Of a DNA stretch of 30,804 nucleotides, positions 7,701 through 16,195 are shown piece after piece. Numbering within the stretch: the first letter of the stretch is position 1; the number at the start of each line of letters is the position of its first letter. The notes beneath the pieces were generated by a model that saw only the letters and a list, made by a program, of their open reading frames with translations, searched no databases and was not told the origin of the DNA. The stretch comes from an uncultured Rubrobacteraceae bacterium (GTDB lineage: Bacteria; Actinomycetota; Rubrobacteria; Rubrobacterales; Rubrobacteraceae): contig CADCUZ010000105.1 in assembly GCA_902806015.1 (NCBI GenBank), positions 1 through 30,804 on the forward strand. Reading direction: 5' to 3'. A program made the translations under genes and the position numbers.

Positions 7701-9182
7701 TTAGCGTCCCTTTGCGGGCGACGTGGCCTTGCCCAGCAGGCGCCGCGCCCCGAAGAAGGCCGAAAAGAGCCACTGGTTGCGGTCGTGGAGGATTTTCTCG
7801 CGGTAGTAGTTGTCCGCGGCCCGCTGGTTCGCTTGGGCGAGCGTCGGGTAGACGTGGATGGTCGTGGAGAGTGTCCCTATGGGTATGTTCTTCTGCATGG
7901 CGAGGACTATCTCGTGGATCAGGTTCCCCGCGTCGGGCCCTATGATGTGGCCGCCGAGTATCCTGCCTCGCCTGCCGGTGACGATCTTCACGAGGCCCGT
8001 CGTCTCCCCGTCGGCCATCGCCCGGTCCACCCCGCCGAACGGCTGGCGGAAGACCTTCACGCCGTCGTGTTCCCGGCGGGCCTGCTCCTCGGTGAGGCCG
8101 ACCCTGGCGACCTCGGGGTCGGTGAAGGTGGTCCAGGGGACGACCCGGTGGTCGGCCTTCGTTTTTGACGGGAAGAGGGCGTTTCTGAGCGCCGCGCGGC
8201 CCTGGTACTCGGCAACGTGGGTGAAGAGGTACTTGCCGGTGATGTCCCCGGCGGCGTAGACGTTCGGCGCTGTAGTGCGCAGGTGCTCGTCCACCTTGAG
8301 GCCCTTCTTCTGGAGCTCGATCCCGGCTTTCTCCAGCCCCAGTCCGCCGGTCGTCGGGGCGCGGCCGGCGGCCACGAGGATCTCCTCCCCGCGCACCTCG
8401 ACCTCGTGTCCCGCCTCGTTGCGGACCGTCATGACCTTCTCGCCGTTCTCCGCACGGACCTCCTCGGCCTTGTATCCGCCGTGGAACGCCACGCCGTCGG
8501 CCAGTAGGACCCCGCGCAGGATCTCGCCGACCTCGGGGTCTTCTTTGGGGAGGGGGAGGGGCGAGGAGGAGACGAGGGTCACGTCCGAGCCGAAGCGGGA
8601 GAAGATCTGGGCGAACTCGCTGCCGATGGGCCCAGATCCCACGATGACCATCGAGCGCGGCAACCGCCTGAGCTGCAGCGCCCCGACGTTGGTCAGGTAC
8701 CCGACCTCTTCGAGGCCCTCTACCGGTGGCGCGGTGGGGTGGGAGCCTGTGGCGATTATGGCGCTGCGGGTCTTCAGCCGACGGCCGTTCACCGCAACGA
8801 GGTCGGGCGCCTCGATGCAGGCCTCGTCGGTGAGGACGTCCACGCCGAGCCCGCGAAAGCGCTCCGGGCTGTCGCGCTCGCCCGCTGCCGCTATGACCCT
8901 CTCCATCCGGTCCATCACCGCCGGAAAGTCCACCTCGGCCCCGCCGGTTATGATGCCGAACTCTTCAGAGCGGTCTATGAGGCTCGCCACCCGCGCGCTC
9001 TTTACCAGGGTCTTGGTCGGGACGCACCCGCGGTAGAGGCAGTCGCCGCCGAGCTTGTCCCGCTCGACGAGGGCGACGCGCGCGCCGAGCGAGGCCGCCC
9101 CCGCGGCCGAGACCAGCCCCGCGGTCCCGCCGCCTACTACCACAAGATCGTAGTTCGATGCCAAGACCCCGGCTCCTTCCAT
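7701..9182 (-). CDS. FAD-dependent pyridine nucleotide-disulfide oxidoreductase (mercuric-reductase/dihydrolipoyl-dehydrogenase-like)
   Basis: This is a class I flavoprotein disulfide reductase of 493 residues. It has the FAD-binding dinucleotide fold near the start (YDLVVVGGGTAGLVSAAGA), the redox-active disulfide GGDCLYRGCVPTKTL, a second dinucleotide fold (MVIVGSGPIGSEFAQIF), the second FAD motif (NVYAAGDITG) and a C-terminal dimerisation domain ending HVYPTLAQANQRA with the catalytic His. There is no N-terminal heavy-metal domain and no C-terminal Cys pair, so mercury reduction is doubtful. I chose the ATG at 9182 because GGAGAG precedes it closely; a GTG at 9230 would add 16 residues with no ribosome site. 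It precedes the TVP38 gene in an apparent two-gene operon, a pairing known in other bacteria. Substrate unknown. Confidence 0.9.
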   Translation of the reverse strand: MEGAGVLASNYDLVVVGGGTAGLVSAAGAASLGARVALVERDKLGGDCLYRGCVPTKTLVKSARVASLIDRSEEFGIITGGAEVDFPAVMDRMERVIAAAGERDSPERFRGLGVDVLTDEACIEAPDLVAVNGRRLKTRSAIIATGSHPTAPPVEGLEEVGYLTNVGALQLRRLPRSMVIVGSGPIGSEFAQIFSRFGSDVTLVSSSPLPLPKEDPEVGEILRGVLLADGVAFHGGYKAEEVRAENGEKVMTVRNEAGHEVEVRGEEILVAAGRAPTTGGLGLEKAGIELQKKGLKVDEHLRTTAPNVYAAGDITGKYLFTHVAEYQGRAALRNALFPSKTKADHRVVPWTTFTDPEVARVGLTEEQARREHDGVKVFRQPFGGVDRAMADGETTGLVKIVTGRRGRILGGHIIGPDAGNLIHEIVLAMQKNIPIGTLSTTIHVYPTLAQANQRAADNYYREKILHDRNQWLFSAFFGARRLLGKATSPAKGR

Positions 9183-9360
9183 CTCTCCGACCCCGTCGCG
9201 GCGGGATGCGCGTGTCGCCCTAGCCTCCACCCGCTGACACCAGTTTAAACGGTAGTTCTTACGCGGGGCTTATCCCTTCCTTACAATACGCTTGACGGCA
9301 CCGGGCTGCGGCGGGCCGGCCGGTGAGATGACCCCCGCTCCAAGGGGTAAACTCCGGGCC

Positions 9361-9975
9361 ATGACGATGGTGAAGGTGTGCGGGATAACCAACGTGGCGG
9401 ACGCCCGCTTGGCCGCCGAGGCCGGGGCGGACGCGGTGGGCTTCGTCTTCGCCGAAAGCTCCCGGCGGGTCGGCCCGGAAGAGGCGCGCAAGATCTCCAT
9501 CGCCCTCCCGGAGGGCGTCCTTAAGGTGGGCGTGTTCGTGAACGAGCCGCCCGTGGAGGTGCTTCTCGTCGCCCGGGAGGCCGGCCTCGACCTGGCGCAG
9601 CTCCACGGGGAGGAGACGCCGGAGGCGGTGGCGGCGGTCCGGGCGGGCGGGCTTCCGGTGATGAAGGCTTTGCGGGTGCGTAACACGGAGACGCTCGCCC
9701 ATGTCGAAAGGTTTGAGGCGGACCTGCTCCTGCTCGACGCCTACAGCGACAAGGTGCGGGGCGGGACGGGCGAGAGGTTCGACTGGGGGGTGGCGAAATC
9801 GCTAAGGGGCCGTGGTAACATCGTCGTCTCCGGGGGGCTGGCGCCGGAGAACGTGCGGGAGGCCATCGACTTTTTCGAGCCCTACGGTGTGGACGCCTCC
9901 TCATCCCTAGAAGACGAGCCCGGCAAGAAGAACGAAGATATCGTTCGGAGGTTCATCGTTGCGGCAAAAGGTTGA
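9361..9975 (+). CDS. trpF: Phosphoribosylanthranilate isomerase
   Basis: TrpF performs the Amadori rearrangement of phosphoribosylanthranilate. The product is 204 residues, the usual size. [20 protein letters not shown] carries the catalytic Cys in KVCGIT, and [20 protein letters not shown] carries the catalytic Asp and the phosphate loop, completed by [11 protein letters not shown] and [21 protein letters not shown] start at the ATG at 9361 because family members begin near KVCGIT; the longer frame from an upstream start at 9292 adds an unrelated leader. The gene diverges from the flavoprotein with a 178-nt gap, where its promoter must lie, and overlaps trpB by 17 nt. Confidence 0.95.
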   Translation: MTMVKVCGITNVADARLAAEAGADAVGFVFAESSRRVGPEEARKISIALPEGVLKVGVFVNEPPVEVLLVAREAGLDLAQLHGEETPEAVAAVRAGGLPVMKALRVRNTETLAHVERFEADLLLLDAYSDKVRGGTGERFDWGVAKSLRGRGNIVVSGGLAPENVREAIDFFEPYGVDASSSLEDEPGKKNEDIVRRFIVAAKG

Positions 9976-11179
9976 GAACCGCGAGGGGTATTTCGGGCCC
10001 TTCGGCGGAAGGTTCGTTCCTGAGACCCTGATCCACGCCCTCGAAGAGCTCGAAGAGGCCTACGAACGCTATAGCGACGACCCCGAGTTCAACGAGGAGC
10101 TGGACCGCCTGGCCCGGGACTTCGTCGGCCGTCCGACCCCGCTCATGTTCGCCGGGCGTCTCACCCGCGAGTGGGGCGGGGCGAACGTGTGGTTCAAGAG
10201 GGAGGATCTCGCGCACACGGGGGCGCACAAGATCAACAACGCCCTCGGCCAGATGCTCCTCGCCGAACGCATGGGCAAGAGGCGCATCATCGCCGAGACC
10301 GGCGCAGGCCAGCACGGGGTCGCCACCGCCACCGTCGCCGCCCTCTACGGCCGCGAGTGCGTGGTCTACATGGGCGAGGAGGACACCCGCCGCCAAGCCC
10401 CGAACGTCTTGCGCATGAAGCTCCTCGGCACGCGGGTCGTGCCGGTGACGACCGGCTCCGGCACGCTCAAGGCGGCGCTGAACGAGGCGATCCGGGACTG
10501 GGTGACGAATGTGGAGGACACCCACTACATCATCGGGACGGTCGCGGGCCCGGCCCCGTATCCCCGCCTGGTGCGCGACCTGCAGGCGGTCATAGGCCGC
10601 GAGCTCGAGGCGCAGAGCCGAGAGCGGTTCGGCGGTGACCCGGACGCCATAGTCGCCTGCGTCGGCGGCGGCTCGAACGCGATCGGCGCTTTTCACCCCT
10701 TCGTTGGGCGCGAGAACGTGCGGCTGGTCGGCGTCGAGGCCGCCGGGAGGGGCCTCGATACCGGCGAGCACGGGGCGTCCTTGACGGGCGGAAGCCCCGG
10801 CGTGTTGCACGGCAACCTGAGCTACGTCTTGCAGACCGAGGAGGGCCAGATCCGGGAGGCCCACTCCATAAGCGCCGGCCTAGACTACCCTTCGGTCGGA
10901 CCCGAGCACGCCTACCTGAAGGACGAGGGCCTCGTCGAGTACGCGAGCGTCACCGACGACGAGGCCCTCGGGGCGTTCGTCGCGACCTCCCGCCTCGAAG
11001 GCATCATCCCGGCTCTTGAGACGTCGCACGCCATCCACTACGCCAAGAAGGTCGCCCACGAGCTCGGCCCCGGCAAGAACCTCGTCATCAACCTCTCCGG
11101 CCGCGGCGACAAGGACATAGGAGTCGTGGCCGACGCCCTCGGTATGGACGCGCGGGAAGCGGGCGAAGACCCCTCGTGA
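9959..11179 (+). CDS. trpB: Tryptophan synthase beta chain
   Basis: TrpB condenses indole with serine using pyridoxal phosphate. The 406-residue frame shows [15 protein letters not shown] at the start, the PLP lysine in [36 protein letters not shown], the phosphate-binding loop [30 protein letters not shown] and a C-terminal [11 protein letters not shown]. All are intact. The start is a TTG with a strong GGAGG 7 nt upstream, both inside the end of trpF, so translation is probably coupled. It is the main TrpB1 type by its pairing with trpA. The stop overlaps trpA by 4 nt. Confidence 0.97.
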   Translation: MRQKVENREGYFGPFGGRFVPETLIHALEELEEAYERYSDDPEFNEELDRLARDFVGRPTPLMFAGRLTREWGGANVWFKREDLAHTGAHKINNALGQMLLAERMGKRRIIAETGAGQHGVATATVAALYGRECVVYMGEEDTRRQAPNVLRMKLLGTRVVPVTTGSGTLKAALNEAIRDWVTNVEDTHYIIGTVAGPAPYPRLVRDLQAVIGRELEAQSRERFGGDPDAIVACVGGGSNAIGAFHPFVGRENVRLVGVEAAGRGLDTGEHGASLTGGSPGVLHGNLSYVLQTEEGQIREAHSISAGLDYPSVGPEHAYLKDEGLVEYASVTDDEALGAFVATSRLEGIIPALETSHAIHYAKKVAHELGPGKNLVINLSGRGDKDIGVVADALGMDAREAGEDPS

Positions 11180-11985
11180 GCGGCGCCGAGGGACTGAGGG
11201 GGGCTTTCCCGGAGGGCCGGACGGCCCTCATCCCGTACCTGACCGCGGGCTACCCAACCCTCGAGGAGGCGTTCGGGGTGGGGGAGGCGTACCTTGGGGC
11301 CGGGGCGGACGTGCTGGAGATAGGGGTGCCGTTCTCGGACCCGCTGGCGGACGGGCCGACGATCCAAGACACGACCACCCGTGCCATCGAGAACGGCGCC
11401 GACCTGCGCTACTGCCTGGGCCTCGCCTCCCGCTTCGCGGACCGCGTGCCGGTGGTGTTCCTGCTTTACTACAACACCATCTTCGCGAGGGGTGCCGCGC
11501 GTTTTCTGGACGAGGCGGCGGAGGCGGGGGTCTCGGGGCTAGTGATCCCAGACCTTCCGGTGGACGAGGCCGCCGCTTTCGCGAAGATGTGCGCCGACCG
11601 CGGCGTCGGCTTCTGCCCACTCGTCGCCCCGACCTCGTCCGGGGAGCGGGTAGAAGAGGCGGCCGGGCTCGCGACGGGGTTCGTCTACTGCGTCTCGGTC
11701 GCCGGCGTCACGGGGGTGCGCGGCGATCTGCCGCCCAAGGCCGCGGAGCTTGTGCGGCGGGTCCGGGCAAAGGCGGAGGTGCCGGTGGCGCTCGGGTTCG
11801 GTATTGGGTCTCCCGAGGCGGCGGCCGAGGCGGCGGTGGAGGCCGACGGGGTCATCATCGGGAGCAAGCTGATGCGGCTCGTCGCCGAGGGCGGGGCCGA
11901 GGGGGCCGGGGGGTGGCTTCGCGGGGTGCGCGAGGCCTTGTCCGCGGTCAAGAAGGCGGAGGACGCCAATCAGAAACTGGCTTAG
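11176..11985 (+). CDS. trpA: Tryptophan synthase alpha chain
   Basis: TrpA cleaves indole-3-glycerol phosphate to indole, which is channelled to TrpB. The 269-residue product has [15 protein letters not shown], the catalytic Glu in [19 protein letters not shown] (which also holds the Asp), [23 protein letters not shown] and the phosphate site [11 protein letters not shown] followed by [10 protein letters not shown]. The GTG start is in a GTGA overlap with trpB. The 3' end contains a GGAGG at 11958-11962 that appears to serve accD, whose probable start lies inside trpA. Confidence 0.96.
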   Translation: MSGAEGLRGAFPEGRTALIPYLTAGYPTLEEAFGVGEAYLGAGADVLEIGVPFSDPLADGPTIQDTTTRAIENGADLRYCLGLASRFADRVPVVFLLYYNTIFARGAARFLDEAAEAGVSGLVIPDLPVDEAAAFAKMCADRGVGFCPLVAPTSSGERVEEAAGLATGFVYCVSVAGVTGVRGDLPPKAAELVRRVRAKAEVPVALGFGIGSPEAAAEAAVEADGVIIGSKLMRLVAEGGAEGAGGWLRGVREALSAVKKAEDANQKLA

Positions 11986-12811
11986 CAAGCGCAGGGAGTA
12001 CTCCAGGACCGCGCCCGAGACCGAGAGCGGCGTCGGGCCCATGGACGCCGTCTTCACCAAGTGCGAGCGGTGCGGGCAGCCCATCTACGAGAAGGACCTC
12101 GGGGCGCGGTTCAACGTCTGCCCGCACTGCGAGTTCCACTACCCGCTTTCCGCGCCCGCCCGCATAAGGCTCCTTTTGGACCGCGGCTCCTTCGAGGAGC
12201 GCGACGGCGGCCTCCTCGCGGGCGACCCCTTGGGCTTCGACGGCTACGAGGAGAGGCTGAGAAAGGCGCGCCGCAAGACCGGCCTCGATGATGCGGTCGT
12301 GAGCGGCGTTGGCTCTTTGGGCGGGCGGCGGGTTGCGCTCGCGGTTATGGATTTCCGATTCATCGGGGGTTCTATGGGGAGCGTGGTCGGGGAAAAGGTC
12401 GCCCGTACCGTCGAGCACGCGCACGCCGAGGAGCTGCCGCTGATCATAGTCTCGGCCTCGGGTGGGGCCCGGATGTTCGAGGGCGTCTACTCCCTCATGC
12501 AGCTCGCCAAGACCAGCGTCGCCCTCACCAGGTACGTCGAGGGCTCGTGGCCCTACATCTCCGTGCTGACGGATCCCACGTTCGGGGGGGTGACGGCCTC
12601 GTTCGCGACGGCGGCAGACGTGGTGATCGCCGAGCCCGGCGCGCGGATAGGCTTCGCGGGGGCGCGGGTGATAGAGCAGACGACCAGGGAGAGGCTGCCC
12701 GAGCGGTTTCAGACGGCGGAGTTTCAGAGGGATCATGGGATGGTCGACCGCATCGTGCACCGGCTCGCTCTCAGGGGCGACGTAGAGCGGTTGCTGGGGT
12801 TCGTGGCGTGA
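11969..12811 (+). CDS. accD: Acetyl-CoA carboxylase carboxyltransferase beta subunit; probable AUC start
   Basis: AccD, with AccA, transfers the carboxyl group from biotin to acetyl-CoA, making malonyl-CoA. The zinc ribbon is intact: KCERCGQPIY then FNVCPHCEFHYP. The crotonase-type core follows with MDFRFIGGSMGSVVGEK, SASGGARMFEGVYSLMQLAK, DPTFGGVTASFA and GARIGFAGARVIEQT. The first ATG (12041) leaves only 8 residues before the zinc ribbon and has no ribosome site. Upstream the frame reads [20 protein letters not shown], like the basic N-terminus of other AccD proteins, and begins with ATC exactly 6 nt after GGAGG. I therefore propose the ATC at 11969 (280 residues), overlapping trpA by 17 nt. 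If wrong, the start is 12041. The identity is certain; the start is not. Confidence 0.9.
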   Translation: MRNWLSKRREYSRTAPETESGVGPMDAVFTKCERCGQPIYEKDLGARFNVCPHCEFHYPLSAPARIRLLLDRGSFEERDGGLLAGDPLGFDGYEERLRKARRKTGLDDAVVSGVGSLGGRRVALAVMDFRFIGGSMGSVVGEKVARTVEHAHAEELPLIIVSASGGARMFEGVYSLMQLAKTSVALTRYVEGSWPYISVLTDPTFGGVTASFATAADVVIAEPGARIGFAGARVIEQTTRERLPERFQTAEFQRDHGMVDRIVHRLALRGDVERLLGFVA

Positions 12812-13779
12812 TCCTCGAGTTCGAGCGCCCGATCAAGGAGCTCGAGGAGCGGATCTCTGGCCTGCACCGGCTCGCGGGCGAGAGCGAGGGGCTGCAGGCA
12901 GAGATCACGCGCCTCGAGGAGGCCCTCGATGCCGCCAAGCGCCGCGTCTACTCGAACCTCTCGCCTTACCAGCGCGTCCAGGTCGCCCGCCACCCCGACC
13001 GCCCGAACTTCCGCGACTACCGCGACGCGCTCACGGAGGACTTCTACGAGCTTTCGGGCGACAGGCTGCATGGGGAGGACGCAGCGGTACGGGGCGGGTT
13101 CGCGCGGCTGAGGGCCTCCCTAGGGGGGCACCGGGTCGTCCTGATCGGGCACGACAAGGGCGCCGACGTGAAGGCCCGGGTTGCGGGCAATTTCGGCATG
13201 GCCCACCCGGAGGGCTATCGCAAGGTGAAGAGGTTCTACGAGCTGGCCGTACGCTTCGGCCTCCCGATAGTCCTGCTGGTCGACACGCCGGGCGCCTTCG
13301 CCGGACGCGAGGCCGAAGAAAGGGGCCAGGCGTGGGCGATCTCCGCCGACCTCATGGCGCTCTCCCGGGCACCGGTGCCGGTGGTCTCGTTCGTCATCGG
13401 GGAGGGGGGCTCGGGCGGCGCCCTCGCCATGTGCCTCGCGGACTACGTCGGGATGCTAGAAAACTCCTACCTCTCCGTCATAGCCCCCGAGGCCTGCGCC
13501 TCCATCATCTTCCGCGACCCGGGACGGGCCGCCGAGGCGGCCGAGGCCTTGAAGCTCACCGCCCGCGACCTCAAGGACCACGGCATCGTGGACGAGGTGC
13601 TCCCCGAACCTTTGGGCGGCGCCCACAACGAGCCCGATGACGCCATCGACACCGTTGGCGACGCCCTGGGCCGGGTCGTCTCCGGACTCTCGGAGACCGA
13701 TCCCGAGACCCTCGTCGCCGCCCGACACGACCGCTACCGCCGCATCGGCGAACGCGCCATGCGCAACGGGACGGGCTGA
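12808..13779 (+). CDS. accA: Acetyl-CoA carboxylase carboxyltransferase alpha subunit
   Basis: AccA is the partner of AccD in the carboxyltransferase. The 323-residue protein starts ILEFERPIKELEERI, the family's usual coiled-coil N-terminus, followed by YQRVQVARHPDRPNFRDY. The core has GNFGMAHPEGYRKVKRFYE, LVDTPGAFAGREAEERGQAW, FVIGEGGSGGALAM and SVIAPEACASIIFRD, with the oxyanion-forming glycines intact, and then ALKLTARDLKDHGIVDEVL. GTG start in a GTGA overlap with accD. This ends the trpFBA-accDA run; the tight overlaps suggest one polycistronic mRNA tying tryptophan synthesis and fatty-acid precursor supply together. Confidence 0.96.
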   Translation: MILEFERPIKELEERISGLHRLAGESEGLQAEITRLEEALDAAKRRVYSNLSPYQRVQVARHPDRPNFRDYRDALTEDFYELSGDRLHGEDAAVRGGFARLRASLGGHRVVLIGHDKGADVKARVAGNFGMAHPEGYRKVKRFYELAVRFGLPIVLLVDTPGAFAGREAEERGQAWAISADLMALSRAPVPVVSFVIGEGGSGGALAMCLADYVGMLENSYLSVIAPEACASIIFRDPGRAAEAAEALKLTARDLKDHGIVDEVLPEPLGGAHNEPDDAIDTVGDALGRVVSGLSETDPETLVAARHDRYRRIGERAMRNGTG

Positions 13780-13803
13780 GGACGGTCGTTTATCGGCCTC
13801 AGC
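13775..13803. terminator. Hairpin between accA and the convergent small membrane gene
   Basis: GCTGAGG (13775-13781, including the accA stop) pairs with CCTCAGC (13797-13803) over a 15-nt loop. It lies between two convergent genes 42 nt apart, so a bidirectional terminator is plausible. There is no long T-run. Confidence 0.4.
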
Positions 13804-13821
13804 TATCAGCTGTGGGGCACG

Positions 13822-13983
13822 TTACCGTCGCAGGGTCAGGTAGATTGAGACCAGGGCGGCGACGAGCGCCGGCACGGTGAACAAGAGGGCGGCCCGCGCG
13901 CCGACGTAGACCACCGTAACGTAGCCCGCGCCGAGGAGCACGAGGACCGCCGCGTACGCGACCATCCAGGCCGGGGAGCGCAT
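13822..13983 (-). CDS. Small integral membrane protein (53 aa)
   Basis: This short frame encodes 53 residues beginning MRSPAWMVAYAAVLVLLGAG, with two hydrophobic helices (about 7-24 and 30-48) and a short basic end (TLRR). Third-position GC is high and the stop sits just before the accA terminator hairpin. The ATG lies 20 nt after the phosphofructokinase stop on the same strand, with AAGGGG in the gap about 12 nt upstream, so it is probably cotranscribed with that gene. No family recognised; it may be a small helical hairpin protein. Confidence 0.65.
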   Translation of the reverse strand: MRSPAWMVAYAAVLVLLGAGYVTVVYVGARAALLFTVPALVAALVSIYLTLRR

Positions 13984-14003
13984 CCGGCGGACCAGAACCC
14001 CTT

Positions 14004-15053
14004 CTATCCGAAGAAGGTTTCGGCGGCCCTGTATAGGTCGGCCGGGACGGTCTTGGTCTCATCCGTCGCCTCAGAGAGGTCAACGGTGACGATCTCGTTG
14101 CCGCGCAGGGCGACCATCTTGCCCCACTCGCCGTCCTTGACGGCCTCGGCGGCGCGCAGGCCGTAGCGTGTCGAGAGGATGCGGTCATAAGCCGTCGGGG
14201 TGCCGCCGCGCTGCAGGTGGCCGAGGACGACGTGGCGCGTCTCGATGCCGGTGCGCGATTCGATCTCCTTGGCGAGCGTCTCCGCGATGCCGCCCAAGCG
14301 GACGTGCCCGAACTCGTCAGTCTCGGTGTTCTGGGTCATGAGCTCCTCGGCGAGAGTCACGCCCTCGGAGACGGCGACCAGGCCCCACTTCTCGCCGTTG
14401 GCGGCACGCTTCTCGAAGATGGAGGTTATCTCGTCGAGGTCCGGTTCCACCTCGGGGATCAGGGTGACGTTGGCCGCGCTCGCCAGGCCCGCGCCCCAGG
14501 TGATCCAACCCGCGTGACGCCCCATGACCTCGACTACCACGACCCGCTCGTGGCTTTTGGCCGTCGTCCTGAGCTTGTCTATGGCGTCGGTGGCGATGGA
14601 GACGGCCGTGTCGTAGCCGAAGGTGGTATCCGTCGCCGAGAGGTCGTTGTCTATGGTCTTGGGGCACCCGATGACCTGCGTTCCGAAGTCGTCGTGCAGC
14701 CGCTTGGCGACGCCCAAGGTGTCGTCGCCGCCGATGGCGACGAGGGCGTCCACGCCGAACTCTTCGAGCTGCCTTACTACCTTCTCCGGATCCCCCTCGT
14801 TCTTGTAAGGATTAGTGCGCGAGGAGCCCAGGATGGTGCCGCCTTCTTGCAGGATGTAGCGCACGTCGTCCACGCCGAGGGGCATCACGGTGTCCGGCTC
14901 TGGGGAGAGCAGGCTTTTCCACCCGCGTTTGAGGCCGACGACCTCGTAGCCGTAGCCCTCGATGGAGCGCATGGCGACCGCGCGTATAACGCCGTTCAAC
15001 CCCGGCGCGTCCCCGCCGCCGGTGAGCATACCGACCCTCGTTACCTCGGCCAT
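14004..15053 (-). CDS. pfp: 6-phosphofructokinase, residues of the pyrophosphate-dependent type
   Basis: The enzyme phosphorylates fructose 6-phosphate to the 1,6-bisphosphate. The 349-residue protein starts MAEVTRVGMLTGGGDAPGLN after a strong TAAGGAGGAGC. Key motifs are LVAIGGDDTLGVA, GCPKTIDNDLSATDTTFGYD with the catalytic TIDND, EVMGRHAGWITW and HLQRGGTPTAYDRI. In E. coli ATP-PFK, Gly104 and Gly124 lie in GGDGS and PGTIDND. Here these positions are Asp (GGDDT) and Lys (PKTIDND), the pair known from PPi-dependent enzymes. The donor is therefore predicted to be pyrophosphate, which would make the step reversible. This is a residue-based prediction; ATP use cannot be excluded. A 53-aa membrane gene follows. 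Confidence 0.92.
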   Translation of the reverse strand: MAEVTRVGMLTGGGDAPGLNGVIRAVAMRSIEGYGYEVVGLKRGWKSLLSPEPDTVMPLGVDDVRYILQEGGTILGSSRTNPYKNEGDPEKVVRQLEEFGVDALVAIGGDDTLGVAKRLHDDFGTQVIGCPKTIDNDLSATDTTFGYDTAVSIATDAIDKLRTTAKSHERVVVVEVMGRHAGWITWGAGLASAANVTLIPEVEPDLDEITSIFEKRAANGEKWGLVAVSEGVTLAEELMTQNTETDEFGHVRLGGIAETLAKEIESRTGIETRHVVLGHLQRGGTPTAYDRILSTRYGLRAAEAVKDGEWGKMVALRGNEIVTVDLSEATDETKTVPADLYRAAETFFG

Positions 15054-15091
15054 ACCGCTCCTCCTTAGGAGATCTTGCACGAGGGGCCAGT

Positions 15092-15226
15092 CTAGCACTT
15101 GAGCCTGCCCGCTTCGGTGGAGCGCACGTTCGACATGATTCCCACGAAGCCGGTCGCGTTGGTCCTGATGAAGAATCCGGCGAACACGAACGTCGCGACC
15201 TTCCTCGAAAGCGGTTCCGGCGTGAA
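15092..15226 (-). pseudogene. Short remnant upstream of pfp
   Basis: A 44-residue open frame between two stops reads naturally as a C-terminus with a hydrophobic centre (FVFAGFFIRTNATGFVGIM) and GC-rich third positions. There is no start codon. The opposite strand is also open here (15099-15230, with SVERTFDMIPTKPVALVL), so the coding strand cannot be settled by eye. Either way this is a fragment. It may be the tail of the frameshifted frame at 15350-15607. No family recognised. Confidence 0.25.
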
Positions 15227-15349
15227 CTAGAATGTCTTTTGGGACTCTTTCCCGAAGCTCCGGTATAGGTCGATGACCCCCGCCAACCGGGCCGCTGCAT
15301 GATGCCCACAGTGTGCTGGCGGCCCACTGGTCGGTCCTCGCCCACTTTC

Positions 15350-15607
15350 GGCTAGCCCCGTCGCGGCGCCGTGCAAGACCTGCGTACGCGACGAAGAAAT
15401 AGCCGTCGCCGCAGTTCACGTTGATGGCCTTGTTCGCATCGTCGTAGTAGAGCTTGCCGCCGGGGAGGACCAGTCGTAGTCTGCCTGTTCCTGAAACCGT
15501 TCGTATATGCCCCATAACATGCTCTCGCGCCGAGCCTTCTCGCCAAACTCGGTGGGGTTCACAACGACCTTTTCCCTAACTCCTCCCGTCAGCTGCGATG
15601 GTAGCAT
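15350..15607 (-). pseudogene. Frameshifted hypothetical protein
   Basis: One frame reads NPTEFGEKARRESMLWGIYE and continues to ADYDW; a second frame then continues LVLPGGKLYYDDANKAINVN and CGDGYFFVAYAGLARR. Both halves look coding, with acidic and aromatic residues typical of a real protein, and they meet near 15470, so a single indel split the gene. A plausible GTG start (VNPTEF, about 15559) has AAAGG about 5 nt upstream. Downstream the frame dissolves into Arg-rich sequence before pfp. Function unknown. Confidence 0.5.
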
Positions 15608-15880
15608 TCACGCACACACCCGCCCCGAGGGGGCGCACATGGTCGAGATGATGCCCTTCGCGCGTTCGAGGCACGGCTCAGGAGCTTCCTGCTGTGTATC
15701 TGGGGTGATCCTTCGTTGCGGCTGGGTCAGGCCGCGATGGCTTGCAGGGTCTCTGTTCGGCGGTCACCTCCTCGGTCGTGGCGCCGAGCGCCCTGTCTCG
15801 GTCGGCACGACCATTCCTGCACCACGGCTCGAACCGGGCCAGACGAACGCCGCTCGCCCGTCTTCCGTAGGGTTCTGCTA

Positions 15881-16195
15881 ATGACCGTGCCGATCCCCTC
15901 GCTGCCGCGTCGGCGGGTGGATCGGTGGGCGATCTCTGCCGGGATCGTCATGGTCGGGTATGCCCGCCTCGCCGGCGTGGTGTTCGCGCTCTGGGGCGCG
16001 GTCGGGTTCTTCGTGCCCGGCATCGACCACCCGCATCCGACGCTTGCGCAGCAGGTTCCTGCGCTCGTCGCTGGGACAGCATCACTTATCGGTCCGCGAG
16101 TGGGACGGGTCGAAACAGACGAGAGACCCCGTCTCACGGCGTCCGCGAGGGCCTCGGTCGGGTGCCGACGTAGGCCGCGAGGTGCCCGCCGGTGA
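15881..16195 (+). CDS. Possible membrane protein fragment
   Basis: From the ATG at 15881 the frame has a hydrophobic segment (YARLAGVVFALWGAVGFFVP) followed by GIDHPHPTLAQQVPALVAGT, resembling small actinobacterial membrane proteins with an ARLxGVxFxLxGxxGF pattern, possibly DUF4383-like. After about residue 68 the sequence becomes Arg-rich and runs antisense to the VOC pseudogene, so the real homologous part is only about 15930-16090 and the rest is probably read-through. No ribosome site is evident. It is likely a decayed fragment. Confidence 0.3.
   Translation: MTVPIPSLPRRRVDRWAISAGIVMVGYARLAGVVFALWGAVGFFVPGIDHPHPTLAQQVPALVAGTASLIGPRVGRVETDERPRLTASARASVGCRRRPRGARR

Noticed and set aside
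9292..9360. Longer trpF start
   Set aside because: The added residues are unlike any TrpF N-terminus; the conserved sequence starts right after 9361.
9953..10864. Minus-strand 303-residue frame opposite trpB
   Set aside because: Antisense to a fully conserved trpB; no domain recognised.
15054..15515. Upstream extension of the phosphofructokinase frame
   Set aside because: PFK family proteins begin at about MAEVTRVGMLTGGGD, and a strong GGAGG precedes that ATG.
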